Shown piece by piece: positions 1 to 10,070 of a stretch of 34,283 nt of DNA. The notes below the pieces were generated by a model. It ran no database searches and was not told the DNA's origin. It saw only the letters and a program-made list of their open reading frames with translations. This stretch comes from Candidatus Methanoplasma porotermitis (lineage in GTDB: Archaea; Thermoplasmatota; Thermoplasmata; Methanomassiliicoccales; Methanomethylophilaceae). A program made the position numbers and the translations under genes. Every line of letters begins with the position of its first letter. Position 1 is the stretch's first letter. Location: the NCBI GenBank assembly GCA_031290095.1, contig JAITOF010000079.1:1-34283 (forward strand), read 5' to 3'.

Positions 1-145
1 AAAATCATGTTGTCGCCTTCCCGCCGTCCAACAGCGACCTGATGCCTCGGCCGTCGCCGCAGGCATGCTTGTCCAAGCAAGATCGGGGGGAGAAGGCGGG
101 GGGGGGGAGGGACATAAAGTACGTCGTTTACTGTGGCATTTTCGC

Positions 146-152
146 TTTATAT
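146..152 (+). promoter_or_regulatory. TATA box of the ADP-ribosyltransferase gene
   Basis: The TTTATAT element is centred about 27 bases before the ATG at 176. This is the archaeal TATA-to-start distance, so the transcript would begin at or next to the ATG and be leaderless. The spacing favours 176 over the in-frame ATG at 65, which lies upstream of the box. Bases 1-145 otherwise show nothing I can identify, apart from a G-rich run near 85-110. Confidence 0.5.
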
Positions 153-175
153 CCCTCCCCGAAGTCTCTCCAGGC

Positions 176-949
176 ATGAAGCGCCGTCAGGAGGAGAGGC
201 ATGTCCATGATTCGAGCAAGAACGGGGACGCCCCCTCCGAGGGGACACCCGTCGAGGACATCGACTACGGCGACCTCGAAGGCACGCGGAGGTCCGTGCC
301 GAGGTCAGCCCTGAATAGGAACGTCGATCCATCGGAGTACGCGAGGATGGGGCGCGAGGCGGCGAGGTCCCGCATCGAAGTGCCTCCCGACGTCAGGTTC
401 GAGGACGGCTATCGGATTGCCGCGGCCGCACGCAAACGTTCCGTCCTTCCTGCCGTGACCGAAGGCGAGAGGCATTCGTTCAGATACTACACCAACAACG
501 GGTTCAAGGACGTCAACGGCGTCCTCCGGGAGGGGGAGCCTTACCGGATCAGGGCCAACTGGGGGCAGGAGGGCGGGAAGGGCGTCCTCGACGACGTCAA
601 GAACCTCGACAGGGCGATAAGCGAGACGACGTCCCCCGCCTTGAAGCTGTACAGGGGCTGCGACGTCGATGTCGAATTCCCCGGATTGAGGACGGCGAAG
701 CCCGGGCGGGAGTTCACATCGCCGTCTTACACGTCGACGACCGTGTCCGAGAAGTTCGCGCACGACTTCTCGGTCCAAGATGTCGTGGAGATACGGTTCC
801 CCGGCGGGAAGGGCGGCGGGATTCTTCTGGGCGACATGTCGAAATGGCTGGCCGAGTACGAGTTCCTTCTGAAGAGGGGGGCGATGTTCAGGCTGGTGAG
901 GTCTACGAAAGGCAGAAATAAGCGCTACGTGTCGGAGGTGGTGCCATGA
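176..949 (+). CDS. Putative arginine-type mono-ADP-ribosyltransferase (ART fold)
   Basis: The 257-residue protein is predicted to transfer ADP-ribose from NAD to a protein target. All three elements of the R-S-E class are visible: Arg in LYRG (residue 160), a Ser-Thr-Ser strand in YTSTT (185-189), and an ExE pair in AEYEFLL (E227 and E229), with E229 expected to be catalytic. The stretch RYYTNNGF...VNGVLREG (103-120) matches the helical lead-in of VIP2/C3-like exoenzymes. An ExE pair usually indicates arginine as acceptor. There is no signal peptide or membrane segment, and the first 95 residues are charged and poorly structured. The start at 176 was chosen from the TATA spacing. The stop overlaps the next ORF (ATGA), so the two are probably co-translated. 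The target and biological role are unknown; it could be a toxin, an effector or a prophage remnant. Confidence 0.72.
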   Translation: MKRRQEERHVHDSSKNGDAPSEGTPVEDIDYGDLEGTRRSVPRSALNRNVDPSEYARMGREAARSRIEVPPDVRFEDGYRIAAAARKRSVLPAVTEGERHSFRYYTNNGFKDVNGVLREGEPYRIRANWGQEGGKGVLDDVKNLDRAISETTSPALKLYRGCDVDVEFPGLRTAKPGREFTSPSYTSTTVSEKFAHDFSVQDVVEIRFPGGKGGGILLGDMSKWLAEYEFLLKRGAMFRLVRSTKGRNKRYVSEVVP

Positions 950-1216
950 ACAGAGATCCTGTGTTTGCGATTTGCACCGGAATGTACGACTTCAAGAAGA
1001 AGGAGAGCGTCCCGCTGGACAAGTGCGTCGAGCGCAACCTCATGACGCAGGAAGAATACGAGGAGGCTGTCCGTGACAACGCAAAAAGCGACGCCTACGC
1101 CAGAGAGCATCACGGCGGAGAAACGCCGCAAATACGGACAGATGCAAGGCGACGCCGACATCCAAGACGCCGGTGCAGATGGCAGAGGAGCGTTGGAAGC
1201 CGCCCACCGCGTCTGA
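946..1216 (+). pseudogene. Small ORF coupled to the ADP-ribosyltransferase, apparent +1 frameshift
   Basis: I do not recognise this protein. Its ATG overlaps the ART stop and is preceded by a strong Shine-Dalgarno sequence, GGAGGTG at 934-940, so it is a real start. The first 50 or so residues look coding (FAICTGMYDF, LMTQEEYEEA). After about 1095 the original frame turns into an Arg/Pro-rich stretch running to 1251. The +1 frame instead gives a protein-like tail, SITAEKRRKYGQMQGDADI, ending at a TGA at 1214-1216. The simplest reading is one extra base near 1095-1110. It could be a decayed gene, a sequencing error or, least likely, programmed shifting. Its position suggests a partner such as an immunity or antitoxin protein for the ART, which is inference only. 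Confidence 0.45.
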
Positions 1217-1247
1217 GGGCCATAAAAACAGAGTTGGCGAGACGTCG

Positions 1248-1443
1248 ATGAATAGATTACATCCCGTCGGCCCATCAGGCGTTACGGCTGCAGAGTACAG
1301 CTTATACATCAATGATGTCCTGAAGAACTTGGAAATGGGCTCCGTCGGAGGTCTATGCCGATTTCGTAGCTATGTTCGAGTACTGCATCAACTATGACGA
1401 AGATCTCGCGCCATCTTGTCAGCGGGGATCGCCGACGCTTTGA
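1248..1443 (+). pseudogene. Small unknown ORF, apparent +1 frameshift
   Basis: I do not recognise this protein. From the ATG at 1248 the first frame reads MNRLHPVGPSGVTAAEYSLY and on to NDVLKNLEMG, with protein-like composition. After about 1338 that frame becomes unconvincing, while the +1 frame reads APSEVYADFVAMFEYC and then NYDEDLAP, to a TGA at 1441-1443. Removing one G from the GGG run near 1337-1339 would join both parts into one acidic protein of about 64 residues. It lies 31 bases after the preceding small ORF on the same strand, so the two and the ART gene may have formed one unit. Bases 1444-1484 before the convergent map gene hold nothing visible. Confidence 0.35.
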
Positions 1444-1484
1444 CACGGTGGATTCTGGAAACGGCCCCGCATGCTCGGACGGCT

Positions 1485-2375
1485 TCACGGCAACGTCGTG
1501 ACCTCTGCCTTCCCCTCGGTTATATAGAACGTGTGCTCGTGTTGGGACACCGTCCCTCCCGAGGATTCCACCATCTGGGCATATGCGGACAGCACCCCGT
1601 GTCGGACCAGCGTCCTCACATGCTTCTCGGCGTCTTTGAAGTCGCAGCTCCGGGCGCAGAACGGGAACGTGTGGAACTCCCCCTTCGCGTAATTGAAGAA
1701 CTCCTGCGCCTTGGCATCGGCCAACGGCCGTTCCCTGACGATCCTGACGATGTTTCCCAGAGGGCCGTTGTCCACGGTTCCGATGCCGTCGGTGGCGAAG
1801 GGCTCTATCGCTATGACCATCCCCGGCTCCGCTTTGGACGCGTTGCCGTCGTCATAGTTTGGTATGGACAGGCCGGCATGGAGATTGTACGGCTTTATCT
1901 GGTGGCCGCACAGGTTGCGTATAGGGTTGAACCCTGCCTGATTGATGCACATCTCCACCGCCCTTCCGATCTCGCGTATCTGGATGCCCGCGCACATGAA
2001 CTCGGCCACAGTGTCTCTTGCGGTTTTTGACGCAAGGACGAGGTCCCTGTGCGTCCTAGTGCCGACCTCCACGGTGCCTGCGGTGTCTCCGACATATCCG
2101 TCAATCTCTGCCCCGCAGTCCACTTTGACCACGTCGCCGACCTCGAAGACCTTCTTGTCGTCCACGGACGGCGTGTAATGCGCCGCAACTTCGTTTATCC
2201 CGAGGTTGCACGGGAACGCGAGGCCGCATCCGCGGCTGCGGATGTATCCTTCGACCTCCTGAGCGACATCGTACAGCTTGGCTCCCGCCTTGACCATCGC
2301 CATTCCTTTGTCCCTGGCCGTCGCCGACACCTCTCCGGCCTTCCTCAGCTTGGCCAATTCTTCGGAGTCAAGCAT
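1485..2375 (-). CDS. map: Methionine aminopeptidase, type II
   Basis: This cytosolic dinuclear metalloprotease removes the initiator methionine from new proteins. It has 296 residues, the usual archaeal type II length. The five metal ligands are D86 (VDCGAEIDG), D97 (GDTAG), H158 (NLCGH), E191 (IAIEPFAT) and E280 (SQHEH). H66 in AAHYTPS is the substrate-binding histidine. The roughly 60-residue insertion after the central histidine, including the PFC...C segment, marks type II enzymes. Its ATG overlaps the end of the Sua5 gene by 8 bases, so it is the last gene of a hydrolase-sua5-map operon. Family assignment is certain. It stops at TGA. Confidence 0.96.
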   Translation of the reverse strand: MLDSEELAKLRKAGEVSATARDKGMAMVKAGAKLYDVAQEVEGYIRSRGCGLAFPCNLGINEVAAHYTPSVDDKKVFEVGDVVKVDCGAEIDGYVGDTAGTVEVGTRTHRDLVLASKTARDTVAEFMCAGIQIREIGRAVEMCINQAGFNPIRNLCGHQIKPYNLHAGLSIPNYDDGNASKAEPGMVIAIEPFATDGIGTVDNGPLGNIVRIVRERPLADAKAQEFFNYAKGEFHTFPFCARSCDFKDAEKHVRTLVRHGVLSAYAQMVESSGGTVSQHEHTFYITEGKAEVTTLP

Positions 2376-2997
2376 TTAACACAGCCTCTATCTGATGTAC
2401 GGGTATCGCCCCGTGACGCATGAACTTGACCCCGTCGTCTTCGATCTGGACGATCGTGGAGTGTTGCTTTATCTTCGACGGCCCCGCGTCTATGTACAAG
2501 TCTATAAGGCCGCCAAGGTCGCCGATCGCTGCCTCTACCGTGGTGGAATCGGGATGCGAATGGACGTTGGCAGACGTCGACGTTATCGGCCCGGCCAATT
2601 TTGTTATTCCGACCGAGATCGGATTGTCGGGTATCCTGATCCCTATGCTCGAGGTTCCTGCGGAGACCATGTCGGGGACGCAGTCTTTTTTGTTGACAAC
2701 GAGTGTCAGCGGCCCGGGGAGGAACTCCTCGATGAGCTTCCTGGCGACGTCGTTGATCTCTGCGATGGACTCCATCATCCTAACATCGGCTACGGCTACG
2801 GACAGAGGCATGTCGAACGGACGGTTCTTTTTGATGAACACGCTCTTCACGGCGATCTCGTCGAAAATGTCGGCGCCCACGCCATATACGGTGTCGGTAG
2901 GGTAGACGACCACCTTGCCGGCGGCCGTCTATTCGGCCGCACACTTTACCGCCTCGTCGAACCCGAGGCTTCCGAACTCGCATTTCAATACTCTCAT
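2368..2997 (-). CDS. Threonylcarbamoyl-AMP synthase (Sua5/YrdC) with in-frame amber codon
   Basis: This enzyme makes threonylcarbamoyl-AMP from threonine, bicarbonate and ATP for the universal t6A tRNA modification. YPTDTVYGVGADI, the K-N-R-P motif (KKNRPFDMPLSV), PGPLTLV and ITSTSAN are standard YrdC motifs. I place the start at the ATG at 2997, which overlaps the stop of the upstream hydrolase as ATGA. This gives a normal N-terminus (MRVLKCEFGSLGFDEAVKCA), interrupted only by TAG at codon 23 (2929-2931). The same frame then runs straight into AAGKVVVYPTD. Reading TAG as an amino acid gives a 209-residue protein with no gap in the fold. The only downstream alternative, a GTG at 2913, would drop the first strand and helix. 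The likely reading is pyrrolysine insertion or suppression; a sequencing error or a true nonsense mutation remains possible. Confidence 0.85.
2929..2931 (-). other. In-frame amber (TAG) codon inside Sua5/YrdC
   Basis: The minus-strand TAG lies at codon 23 between KCAAE and TAAGKVVVYPTD, in the helix before the first conserved strand. It is a position where YrdC proteins tolerate varied residues. The frame is the same on both sides, so this is not a frameshift. About 30 intact genes in the window end in TGA or TAA, and none in TAG. Confidence 0.8.
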
Positions 2998-3635
2998 TGT
3001 TCCATCCCCATTATACGCATGGCATGTCTTACTGATGCATTGCCATCGGTGCAACAACTGCCGTGACCTGGATACAATATGTTTATTTGTATGTTGGCGA
3101 GCCTCCTCAAAGACCACGCCATGTCCGCACTGGAGCCGGTGGGCAGATCTGTCCTTCCCACCCCAGTTTTAAACACCACGTCGCCCGAGAACAAGTCTGA
3201 AGACTTTTCGTCGTAGAGACAGATCTCGCCGACAGTATGCCCGGGAGTGTCCATCACTCGCAACCTGTGTCCTCCCAAGTCTATGACGTCCCCGTCCGCC
3301 AGCTCCTCGACCTCCACCTGGACGGGAGTTCCGTCGAAGTCGTCGCACAGAGTGACGGACGAGTCGGCGTCCGCGATGGCGCGGGCGTCCTTGCCGGCAT
3401 AGACTGTGCATCCGAATTCATCCACGATCGCGGGAACCCCGCCTATGTGGTCGTAGTGCGCGTGCGTGAGGATGAGCATGTCAAGCGACCTTCCGCCCAG
3501 CGCCTCCCTGACCTTGTTTACGGTGTACGAGGAGTTTCCCTCGGACCCGGCATCCACGACTGCAGTCCTGTCTCCCACTATCACAAAGACGTTCGAGCCG
3601 AACGCATACGAAGGAGGGATTGCGTGTACTGCCAT
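2994..3635 (-). CDS. Metallo-beta-lactamase-fold hydrolase (glyoxalase II-like)
   Basis: This is a 213-residue cytosolic metallohydrolase. The signature HAHYDH occupies residues 58-63 (ILTHAHYDHIGG). Further metal ligands sit in DTPGHT, FSGDVVF and LYPGHG, so the zinc site looks complete. The order and length match glyoxalase II-like members of the family. The substrate cannot be told from sequence; a thioester or general esterase role is plausible. The ORF is open upstream to 3881, but the ATG at 3635 fits the TATA box 26 bases away and the point where family similarity begins (MAVHAIPPSYAFGSNVFVIV). The stop overlaps the Sua5 start. Confidence 0.88.
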   Translation of the reverse strand: MAVHAIPPSYAFGSNVFVIVGDRTAVVDAGSEGNSSYTVNKVREALGGRSLDMLILTHAHYDHIGGVPAIVDEFGCTVYAGKDARAIADADSSVTLCDDFDGTPVQVEVEELADGDVIDLGGHRLRVMDTPGHTVGEICLYDEKSSDLFSGDVVFKTGVGRTDLPTGSSADMAWSLRRLANIQINILYPGHGSCCTDGNASVRHAMRIMGMEQ

Positions 3636-3658
3636 CGAAAAAAAGCAACAGGTGTTGG

Positions 3659-3664
3659 TATATA
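3659..3664 (-). promoter_or_regulatory. TATA box of the hydrolase-sua5-map operon
   Basis: TATATA on the minus strand is centred 26 bases before the ATG at 3635, implying a leaderless transcript. The rest of the 3636-3880 interval shows no gene on either strand. Confidence 0.5.
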
Positions 3665-3879
3665 GATGTATGTAAGGCGTGTTTTTAACAAGCGTTTGTG
3701 GCTTGGAGACAGGCCTCCAGGCATTGCAGGAGGATGGTTTTTGCAACATGGTTTGATCATTTTCGATTCTCGGCGACACCGCCTTATGCCAAGCCCGCTT
3801 CAAAAACGTCCGTTCGATAACCCGCACATACTTAAGGGCAAGCATAGCCGATCGGCAACAAAAACCATTCCACCTGAAC

Positions 3880-3892
3880 AAAAATCAAAAAT
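3880..3892 (-). terminator. T-rich terminator downstream of 23S rRNA
   Basis: Read on the minus strand, two runs of five T (TTTTTGATTTTTG) lie about 50 bases beyond the 3' processing arm of the 23S precursor. Oligo-T tracts are the usual archaeal termination signal. There is no strong hairpin next to it. Confidence 0.45.
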
Positions 3893-3940
3893 ACGATTTA
3901 ACGACAGCCGAAGCTGCCGGGAGGATGAGAATTTTTCATG

Positions 3941-3964
3941 CGCAACCTGTTTGACTGCTAGACC

Positions 3965-3974
<10 letters not shown>
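3941..3974 (-). other. 3' arm of the 23S rRNA processing stem
   Basis: CAGGTTGCG (3941-3949), GGTCTAGC (3957-3964) and CGCTGG (3969-3974), read on the minus strand, pair with the arm at 6876-6910. Between the outer nine pairs and the middle eight, GAC/GTC can pair with AAA bulged on this side and GTG on the other. This is a bulge-helix-bulge-like target for the archaeal tRNA-splicing endonuclease. Confidence 0.75.
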
Positions 3975-6875
<2,901 letters not shown>

Positions 6876-6885
<10 letters not shown>

Positions 6886-6910
6886 TGATCTAGCACACGT
6901 CCAGGTTGCG
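6876..6910 (-). other. 5' arm of the 23S rRNA processing stem
   Basis: In transcript order the arm holds CGCAACCTG (6902-6910), GCTAGATC (6887-6894, one G-U pair in the stem) and CCAGCG (6876-6881). They pair in the right order with the 3' arm at 3941-3974 and bring both ends of the 23S precursor together. Confidence 0.75.
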
Positions 6911-7167
6911 TATGATCGGCGGTCATCGGGCTTTATCCGAACTCATCCTCCATTCTCGGAGCCCTACGCCTCTTCCCCGGAAGAGGACCTCTCTCCGGGT
7001 GCATGATTGTATCATTCTCCGCTTTTCAGCGGGGTGGATACTCCCGATGTATAGGTAGTATATAATTACTTCTTCTACAGCAGGAATAAGCATCAGCCGG
7101 GCCTGTAGCCCGGTGAATGAATATCCACGCATTTTCTGCATGGATCACACGACGGGTCTCGTCGCGC
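6886..7167 (-). other. Leader of the 23S rRNA transcript with hairpins
   Basis: No gene is seen between the start of 23S and its presumed promoter. The stretch holds several short perfect hairpins: CCTCTT/AAGAGG (6969-6986), CCGCT/AGCGG (near 7019-7033), CCGGGC/GCCCGG (7097-7113) and CGACG/CGTCG (near 7150-7165). No tRNA-Ala or 16S sequence is present, unlike the usual euryarchaeal rRNA operon. Confidence 0.5.
7059..7068 (-). promoter_or_regulatory. Possible second rRNA promoter (P2)
   Basis: TAATTATATA on the minus strand is a good TATA-like element inside the leader, with a predicted start near 7037-7040. It may be a second, internal promoter for 23S rRNA. It could also be an AT-rich leader segment without function. 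Confidence 0.35.
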
Positions 7168-7189
7168 AAACTCCTGTAGTAATGACCCC

Positions 7190-7197
7190 TATTTAAA
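7190..7197 (-). promoter_or_regulatory. 23S rRNA promoter (P1)
   Basis: On the minus strand TTTAAATA follows the purine-rich stretch GAAAATC, the layout of BRE plus TATA. The predicted transcription start is near 7165. The divergent restriction gene begins within about 160 bases on the other side. Confidence 0.5.
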
Positions 7198-7345
7198 GAT
7201 TTTCAAATTCTGCTGGACACTGTTTTTGAATGTGTCGGACGGCACCTAGATCAGAAAAAATTATACGATAAATACGAACCACTTGGCAAGACCTCGTCTA
7301 GTGCGACGGGTTGTGCGTAATTATTATCATGTCTTTTGTCATCAG

Positions 7346-8179
7346 GTGACTGTGACTGCTCTCCCGAATAAACTGATAGAAATGAAAAACTTGTTAGAGA
7401 ATGCGATTATTGAGGACGGGAAGCGTGGAAAGGAGTCTCTGATACGTTCTTCCAAATTGATAAACTTGCTTCATGAGGCAGTTAAGGAAGATCTTGTTTC
7501 AAACGGCGTAGATCGGCGTTTAATCATACCTCCGGTAGGGCAGTCGAGTCCGGAGATGAAGATCGCAGGGTTTCTCAAATCAAAAAAACAGGATATTTGC
7601 ATCGTACCAAAGAACGTGACGAGGACACCGAGAAATATAGATTGGGGGCCTTCTGCTGTTGAAGAGGCAATGGACGAACATGGCTCAGAATTTACAAAAC
7701 ATACGCTGGTAATCAATGTCAGGAGCCAACTCAGCAGCATATGTAAAAACACAGATACGCTTTTTGAAAGAACGTTTGCTGAACCACTCAACCTGCGCCT
7801 GGTTTATAAGGATCTTATCATGGGCGAAGTGTACCTCATTCCGCTTTACGAATATGAGGAGGGAGTAATGGATGAGAACAGAGTCATGTTTAAAACCCGC
7901 CATACAAATGTAGAAAAATATATCAGTTTTTTCCTTGAAGTTAGTGGACGAGATGGACCGGAAGATGCCCTATACATGTATGAGGTGTGTGCATTGCTTA
8001 TTGTTGACTTTAAACACGACCCTCCGAAGCTTTATCAAACCAGCAAGGAACTGGTTGACGATGGGATTATTTGTCGCTCGTTCCCCTTGGACCTGTATGA
8101 CATTTCATACGAGAAGTTCATCAAAACGCTGCTTGACAAATATGATGAAAGATTTGGTGTGGAGAGATTAAAGGACTAA
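7346..8179 (+). CDS. Putative type II restriction endonuclease
   Basis: I infer that this protein cuts DNA unmethylated by its neighbour. It converges with an N6-adenine methyltransferase gene and overlaps its end by 12 bases. Conserved-looking blocks are QSSPEMKIAGFLKSKKQDI, INVRSQLSS.KNTDTLFERT and GEVYLIPLYEY. The last two resemble what I recall of uncharacterised type II enzymes paired with methyltransferases, but I cannot name the family. No textbook PD-(D/E)xK motif is certain. The open frame extends to a TTG at 7283; candidate starts are GTG 7346, GTG 7352 and ATG 7382. I chose GTG 7346 because the residues before it are basic and unlike the rest. The gene is clearly more AT-rich than the host genes, which suggests transfer as part of an R-M island. 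It ends in TAA. Confidence 0.6.
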   Translation: MTVTALPNKLIEMKNLLENAIIEDGKRGKESLIRSSKLINLLHEAVKEDLVSNGVDRRLIIPPVGQSSPEMKIAGFLKSKKQDICIVPKNVTRTPRNIDWGPSAVEEAMDEHGSEFTKHTLVINVRSQLSSICKNTDTLFERTFAEPLNLRLVYKDLIMGEVYLIPLYEYEEGVMDENRVMFKTRHTNVEKYISFFLEVSGRDGPEDALYMYEVCALLIVDFKHDPPKLYQTSKELVDDGIICRSFPLDLYDISYEKFIKTLLDKYDERFGVERLKD

Positions 8180-10027
8180 GTTGTACTTCTCTGTTAAAAA
8201 CTTGTTCCTTGCGTGTTCGTTCCCATCCCGGATGATTATTTTTTCCCGATCGGTCAACTCTGGAATTGAAAAATTTTGAAGGTACTTCTTTTGATAACAT
8301 CTGTACCCTCCCTCGATTGAGTAACTCGTATTGGATATGTAATAATCCATTATCTTGGAGTTTAAAATCAACTGCAATAACTCTATGTCCATCGAGTCAT
8401 TTCCCACAATCGCATATCCATTGGAAAAAAGTGCATTTTCATCATTCACCAGCATAAATTTCGGACTGTTGCTGAATGTTGGAAAGAGGAGCTTACGATT
8501 TACGTACCCAATTCCTTGCCCGCGCCCATATGCATACCAGCCCTCTTTGCCGGGTTTCCCTTTGTCTCTCTGGCCCAATTCCCCCCTGCGGGCGCACAGA
8601 TATCCGTAGCAAAGCGGATATTTGTCTCGCAATTCTGTTTCTGAAACAAGAATATTTGTATTTTTTATAGCCCTTCCTGCAAGGTCAAGTTGCGTTTTGG
8701 AAATGTATGGAAATATTATTTTCTGCTGGGCATCGGACAAAAATGCTTCAGATTTGATATTGGAGATCTTGTACACGTCCCTCAATATCTCTGGCTCGAT
8801 CAAATATTTGATGCCATTGAACATTTTATAGTAATTGCCGCCCGGACCTCGTCCGTCTATGAAATAAATGTCGTCGCGCAGTGTAGCAAGACCAGTGTGG
8901 ATGTAGTCTTTGATTGGCACACCCGCTTTTTCAATGCGTCTGATGTTGAGCAGCGTGCCGTGGTCAACTAGTTTCCAACCCTTTGAATCCAGCATTTCAA
9001 CTCTGTGCTCGTTAAATTCCAATTCGAGCAACACGCGCGGTATATCGTCTGTATTCTTCATTACTGCGTATTGGAATTGTTCTCCACTTTTTTTGTTTAA
9101 AAAGAGCAGGGAACTGTAAGCCCTGACAGGGCTGAATATCATATTGTCGCCAAAATCAACAATCTTTTTAATGTACCTTCCGTCGACCAACGTCTTTCTC
9201 AGCTCTTCGGCCGCCGTTATCGTCAGATAGTTGTTTGGTAAGATCATACCAAACTCCCCCTGTTCGGACAAATGCCGCAGACTCTTTTCTACGAATGCGT
9301 AGAATATATTTGCAGTCCCCCTGTGCGTCGTCTCAAAATTGTTCCGCAGGAATGCCGCAACCTCGGGGTCGAGGTCGTGAGGGTTCACATATGGTGGATT
9401 TCCGACGACATAGTCGAAGGGGCCGACATCAAATATTTTCGTCCAATCTTCTTTCAACGAGTCCGCACATGCTATATTGAATCGGCAACGGTCGGGATTT
9501 TCACCTTCGGCCAAAATCAATAATGAAAGTAACAGTTTGCAATTCTTTACGTTCTCCTCGTCTATGTCTATTCCATATATATTATTGGAGATTGTATGAA
9601 TCGCCTTCTGTTTCAATTTTTTTGATAGCTTTTCTGTTGCAATCGTCAAGAATGCGCCGGCACCGCAAGCCGGATCGATTATTGTTGAGGATTCGTTTGG
9701 CGCACGCGCAAGAACATCTGTGAGGATGTAATCCGAGATATAATCTGGAGTGAACACGACTCCGTTTTTTCGCTTTTTGTCTTCATCGATTTGACGTTCC
9801 ATCACGTGTTCAATAAGCTTTGGGGTGACTTCAATGCCTGATTTAAGTATCCTATCCTCTAGTAACGCGTCCCCATGTTTTATCGAATCGAGGATCAAAT
9901 CCCCTATGGGGGCAATTGCATTCTGGATAAGAAATACTGATACCAGACTTCCTTCGAGTACATGCACGCCTTTGATGCCATTGCCATCGTACAGAGACGT
10001 TAATTTTCCAATGTCATCACTCATCAT
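8168..10027 (-). CDS. N6-adenine DNA methyltransferase with TaqI-like specificity domain
   Basis: The protein methylates adenine in a specific DNA site using S-adenosylmethionine, protecting the host from the restriction enzyme encoded convergently. Of 619 residues, 90-105 hold motif X (VVFTPDYISDYIL), 118-126 motif I (DPACGAGAF), 151-156 the acidic loop (YGIDID) and 210-213 the catalytic NPPY. The C-terminal half, with RGQGIGYVNRKLLFPTFSNS and SNGYAIVG, matches the TaqI-type target recognition domain. I chose ATG 10027 because AAGGAT lies about eight bases before it; ATG 10024 is equally possible. The regulator gene ends 43 bases upstream, so both are probably one transcript. It is AT-rich like the endonuclease and ends in TAA. 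Confidence 0.9.
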   Translation of the reverse strand: MMSDDIGKLTSLYDGNGIKGVHVLEGSLVSVFLIQNAIAPIGDLILDSIKHGDALLEDRILKSGIEVTPKLIEHVMERQIDEDKKRKNGVVFTPDYISDYILTDVLARAPNESSTIIDPACGAGAFLTIATEKLSKKLKQKAIHTISNNIYGIDIDEENVKNCKLLLSLLILAEGENPDRCRFNIACADSLKEDWTKIFDVGPFDYVVGNPPYVNPHDLDPEVAAFLRNNFETTHRGTANIFYAFVEKSLRHLSEQGEFGMILPNNYLTITAAEELRKTLVDGRYIKKIVDFGDNMIFSPVRAYSSLLFLNKKSGEQFQYAVMKNTDDIPRVLLELEFNEHRVEMLDSKGWKLVDHGTLLNIRRIEKAGVPIKDYIHTGLATLRDDIYFIDGRGPGGNYYKMFNGIKYLIEPEILRDVYKISNIKSEAFLSDAQQKIIFPYISKTQLDLAGRAIKNTNILVSETELRDKYPLCYGYLCARRGELGQRDKGKPGKEGWYAYGRGQGIGYVNRKLLFPTFSNSPKFMLVNDENALFSNGYAIVGNDSMDIELLQLILNSKIMDYYISNTSYSIEGGYRCYQKKYLQNFSIPELTDREKIIIRDGNEHARNKFLTEKYNLVL

Positions 10028-10070
10028 GTGCAGTATCCTTGTGTCTCTGTGTTTGATTTTACTCTGGTTT

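Noticed and set aside
65-175. N-terminal extension of the ADP-ribosyltransferase from ATG 65
   Set aside because: It would run through a G-rich stretch and the TATA box, and the extra residues match nothing in the ART family.
2368-2913. A shorter YrdC protein starting at GTG 2913, downstream of the amber codon
   Set aside because: It would lack the first strand and helix of the fold and has no ribosome-binding site, while the upstream ATG overlaps the preceding stop in the normal way.
3636-3940. A 5S rRNA or tRNA gene downstream of 23S
   Set aside because: I looked for conserved 5S and T-arm patterns on both strands and found none; only a promoter and a T-rich stretch are visible.
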